64,000 nucleotides of DNA from assembly GCF_014762685.1 (NCBI RefSeq), contig NZ_JABURM010000006.1, positions 484,384 to 548,383 of the forward strand. The letters are read 5' to 3'. Numbering within the stretch: the first letter of the stretch is position 1; each line of letters begins with the position of its first letter. The position numbers were made by a program, and so were the translations under genes. Positions 61,643 to 64,000 of the stretch are shown here, one piece after another. Below the pieces are notes generated by a model. It did no database searches, had not been told where the DNA came from, and saw only the letters and a program-made list of their open reading frames with translations. This stretch comes from Gracilimonas sp. GTDB taxonomy: Bacteria; Bacteroidota; Rhodothermia; Balneolales; Balneolaceae.

Positions 61643-64000
61643 TTCAAACTCCGTTTCATTTTAAATTCTTTCCACATGTAATACAGTACCGGGATGACCA
61701 GCAGGGTGACAACCTGCAAAAACATCCCGCCTACACTGGGGATCGCCATCGGGACCATGATATCCGCACCGCGCCCGCTAGAGGTTAGGACAGGCAGCAA
61801 GGCTAGGATGGTAGTGGCCGTCGTCATCAGTGTAGGACGGATTCTTCGGGTACTTGCTTCAATCACTACATCTCTCAGTTCTGCCGATGTTTTTGGTTTG
61901 ATCCGATCGAAAAGCTGATCGAGATAAGTGGCCATTACCACTCCTCCATCAGCTGCGATTCCAAATAAGGCAATGAAGCCGACCCACACGGCTACACTCA
62001 AGTTTACGGTTCCCATCTGGAAGAGGTCGCGCAGGTTTTGGCCAAACACATCGAAATTCAGGAACCAGCCTTGTCCGTACAGCCATACGAGCAGAAAACC
62101 GCCTGCCCACGCCACAAAAATGCTGCTGAAGATCATGGCGGTAGTGCTCACCGAACGGAACTGGAAGTACATAATCAGAAAAATGATGGCCAATGCAATT
62201 GGAAGAATGATACTCAGCCGCTTTTCAGCTCGCACCTGATTTTCATAATTTCCCGCAAACTCAAAGTTGATGCCGGACGGGATCGTTAGAATTCCGGAAT
62301 CCACATTATCCTGAATTTCACGCCGGGCATTTTCTACTACTTCCACTTCGGCGTAGCCGTCCACTTTGTCAAAAATCACATAGCCTACCAGGAAGGTGTC
62401 TTCACTTTTAATAGCCTGTGGACCCTGTCGGTATTTGATTTCAGCAAGTTGAGCCAGTGGTACTTCGGTTCCGGTCTTAGTCGGAACCAAGAGCTCTCCC
62501 AACGCCTCGGGGTCACTCCTCAACTCCCGTGCAAATCGCACACGGATAGGATAGCGTTCGCGTCCTTCTACGGATGTAGACACGGCCATTCCGCCCACAC
62601 CCATCGACATGAACTGTTGTGCATCCTGAACAGAAAGTCCGTAGCGGGCCAGTTGCTCCCGATCCCAATCCACTTCCAGGTATGGTTTCCCAACAATGCG
62701 CTCGGCAAAAACGGAAGAGGCCTTGACGCCCTCTGTTTTACGAAGCACTTCTTCCAGTTCCAAGCCGAAACTTTCAATTTCATTTAAATCATCTCCCTTC
62801 ACTTTTACGCCCATCGGTGCTCTCATTCCTGATTGCAGCATAATGAGACGTGTTTCTATGGGTTGAAGTTTGGGAGCGGAAGTGGTTCCGGGAATCCGGG
62901 AAACGGAAATAATTTCATTCCAAATATCATCCGGTGATTGAATGTGATCTCTCCATTGACGGTAATATTCGCCGTCGGGATCGGGAATGAGTTCGGCATT
63001 TTCATCTTCCACAAACTCGCCCGTATCATCGACCTTAAATCTAACCCGCCTTCCATTTTCATCGGTTTTGTATTCCGATTTGTAGATGATGACATTTTCA
63101 AACATGGAAACCGGGGCCGGATCGAGGGCAGATTCGGTTCGGCCCATTTTCCCAACGACCATTTCCACTTCGGGGATGGCATTTACAGCCATATCAATTT
63201 TACGCATCACGTCTTCCGCTTCTTCCACTCCGGCGTGCGGCATGGTTGTGGGCATGAGAAGGAAGGCGCCTTCATCGAGAGCGGGCATAAATTCCTCACC
63301 CAGTCCAGGGAAAGTTTCAGAAGCAGAGACCCAAACAGAAGTTTCGCGGACATCCACCCCGATTATATCAAAACTCTTGGCTACAAAACCGAAGGTAGTG
63401 GCAAAACCCAGCCAGATCATTACCCCAAACAACATAAATGCGGATGGGATGGCGAGGAAGGCTTTTTTATGGTCGAGGCACCACCCAATGATGGATTGAT
63501 AATATTTGATGATGAGCCAGAAGGCGGCTAAGATCAGGGCAATCAATATCACGATAAAAAACAAGTTGCCGGCGAAAGAAACGGACGGGCCAAACGGCAG
63601 CCAATATACCGTCAAAAGCCAGGTAACAACCACAACTGAGAGGACATTATTCAGCAACGGAATTTGTCGTTGATAATTTTCATCCAAAAAGAATCCGGCA
63701 CCATTGATGAGGCCAAAACCTAAAATCAAAAATCCACCCCAGCTTGAAATGGTGAAGATTGTTATCACCCCGCCAATAACTAACAATCCATTCCAGCCCA
63801 GTTTGAGCTTACGGTTGTTAATTTTCAGTCCGAAAAACCAGTGAGCAAATGGTGGAATCAGTGTGATTGTGATGATAATGGAGGCAATCAGTGCAAAAGT
63901 CTTGGTGTAGGCTAGCGGCTTAAAGAGTTTACCTTCGGCGGCAATCATGGTGAAGACGGGAAGGAAACTCACAATAGTGGTGGTGATAGCCGTTAAGATG
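61639..64000 (-). CDS. cusA: CusA/CzcA-type RND heavy-metal efflux pump, C-terminal ~787 residues
   Basis: The frame is open to the right edge, so the N-terminal part is missing. The visible part starts in TM4 (TTIVSFLPVFTM) and covers TM5-TM12. The porter domain has PALDEGAFLLMPTTMPHAG, IPEVEMVVGKMGRTESALDP and LQSGMRAPMGVKV, with Met residues where CusA binds Cu(I)/Ag(I). Between TM6 and the porter domain is an extra hydrophobic stretch of about 130 residues (LLVIGGVITIFTISSWGG to FFIVILIALILAAFWLI) that E. coli CusA lacks; long forms occur in Bacteroidota (from memory). Stop 61639 overlaps the next gene's start. Confidence 0.94.
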   Translation of the reverse strand, partial: ILTAITTTIVSFLPVFTMIAAEGKLFKPLAYTKTFALIASIIITITLIPPFAHWFFGLKINNRKLKLGWNGLLVIGGVITIFTISSWGGFLILGFGLINGAGFFLDENYQRQIPLLNNVLSVVVVTWLLTVYWLPFGPSVSFAGNLFFIVILIALILAAFWLIIKYYQSIIGWCLDHKKAFLAIPSAFMLFGVMIWLGFATTFGFVAKSFDIIGVDVRETSVWVSASETFPGLGEEFMPALDEGAFLLMPTTMPHAGVEEAEDVMRKIDMAVNAIPEVEMVVGKMGRTESALDPAPVSMFENVIIYKSEYKTDENGRRVRFKVDDTGEFVEDENAELIPDPDGEYYRQWRDHIQSPDDIWNEIISVSRIPGTTSAPKLQPIETRLIMLQSGMRAPMGVKVKGDDLNEIESFGLELEEVLRKTEGVKASSVFAERIVGKPYLEVDWDREQLARYGLSVQDAQQFMSMGVGGMAVSTSVEGRERYPIRVRFARELRSDPEALGELLVPTKTGTEVPLAQLAEIKYRQGPQAIKSEDTFLVGYVIFDKVDGYAEVEVVENARREIQDNVDSGILTIPSGINFEFAGNYENQVRAEKRLSIILPIALAIIFLIMYFQFRSVSTTAMIFSSIFVAWAGGFLLVWLYGQGWFLNFDVFGQNLRDLFQMGTVNLSVAVWVGFIALFGIAADGGVVMATYLDQLFDRIKPKTSAELRDVVIEASTRRIRPTLMTTATTILALLPVLTSSGRGADIMVPMAIPSVGGMFLQVVTLLVIPVLYYMWKEFKMKRSLK

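Noticed and set aside
1-64000. tRNA, rRNA, prophage or insertion-sequence genes
   Set aside because: I read all intergenic gaps and saw no tRNA cloverleaf with CCA end, rRNA segment, integrase or transposase.

Overview
The window looks like chromosomal DNA of a moderately AT-rich, heterotrophic, probably marine bacterium of the Bacteroidota/Balneolota branch. Pointers are a divergent GlgA without the KxGG motif, a CarB that ends before the allosteric domain, a PII-like protein linked to CusA, TAnnTTTG-type promoter elements, weak or absent Shine-Dalgarno sequences, and many lipoprotein or Sec-exported hydrolases. This is inference from gene content; no rRNA or tRNA gene is present to anchor it. 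No prophage, CRISPR array or transposase gene was seen.

Layout. 1-5155 (minus): glycogen operon glgB-malQ-comA-glgA (glgA cut by the left edge), with a phosphosulfolactate synthase homologue inside it. 5259-9400: FtsX/LolC-like permease, a membrane-anchored MurF-like ligase and a sugar-1-phosphate nucleotidyltransferase. 9411-10882: decayed DNA with a small gene remnant and a Na/Pi cotransporter pseudogene. 11030-13145: ruvA, ruvC and fabI. 13228-13757: an inverted-repeat-bounded cassette carrying a four-helix-bundle (S23-type) gene, abutting dinB. 15007-18006: metalloprotease-like lipoprotein, GGCT-like protein, prfC. 18363-29303 (minus): exported hydrolases (GH13 amylase, two serine beta-lactamase-fold proteins, two M20 peptidases, an S9 oligopeptidase, a PqqB-like MBL protein). 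29416-32051: beta-propeller, metalloprotease-like lipoprotein, small membrane protein. 32201-36607: carAB behind a long leader with an intrinsic terminator. 36620-37206: a second inverted-repeat cassette, carrying a GxxExxY gene, then recQ. 39404-47487: DASS transporter/REC/cNMP-kinase operon, DUF58 protein, SDR, OmpR-type two-component pair, aquaporin. 47672-52749: small conserved proteins, a CDGSH protein, and a beta-CASP RNase next to an ATP-cone nuclease. 52914-64000 (minus): copper/silver resistance island (cusA cut by the right edge, outer-membrane factor, adaptor, PII-NG, Met-rich protein, SHOCT, DUF2231, SnoaL-like, CopB-type P1B ATPase, DUF3347, GDCCVxC).

What stands out. Two cassettes of similar size (about 530 and 590 bp) carry unrelated orphan ORFs of 134 and 135 codons. 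Both are bounded by inverted repeats, and both have the same two leader words (TTGTAAGGA and GCTCTTACTA) at exactly the same 23-nt spacing upstream of the gene, followed by a GCTCTT/AAGAGC-type hairpin. That architecture recalls 23S rRNA intervening sequences and may be a family of small mobile hairpin elements with exchangeable cargo. More widely, many intergenic gaps hold short word-repeats arranged as inverted pairs, often starting at a stop codon. One such set has been read into the predicted N-terminus of the efflux outer-membrane protein. The carAB leader, with Arg codons over a terminator stem in front of a CarB that lacks its allosteric domain, is a second candidate for new biology.
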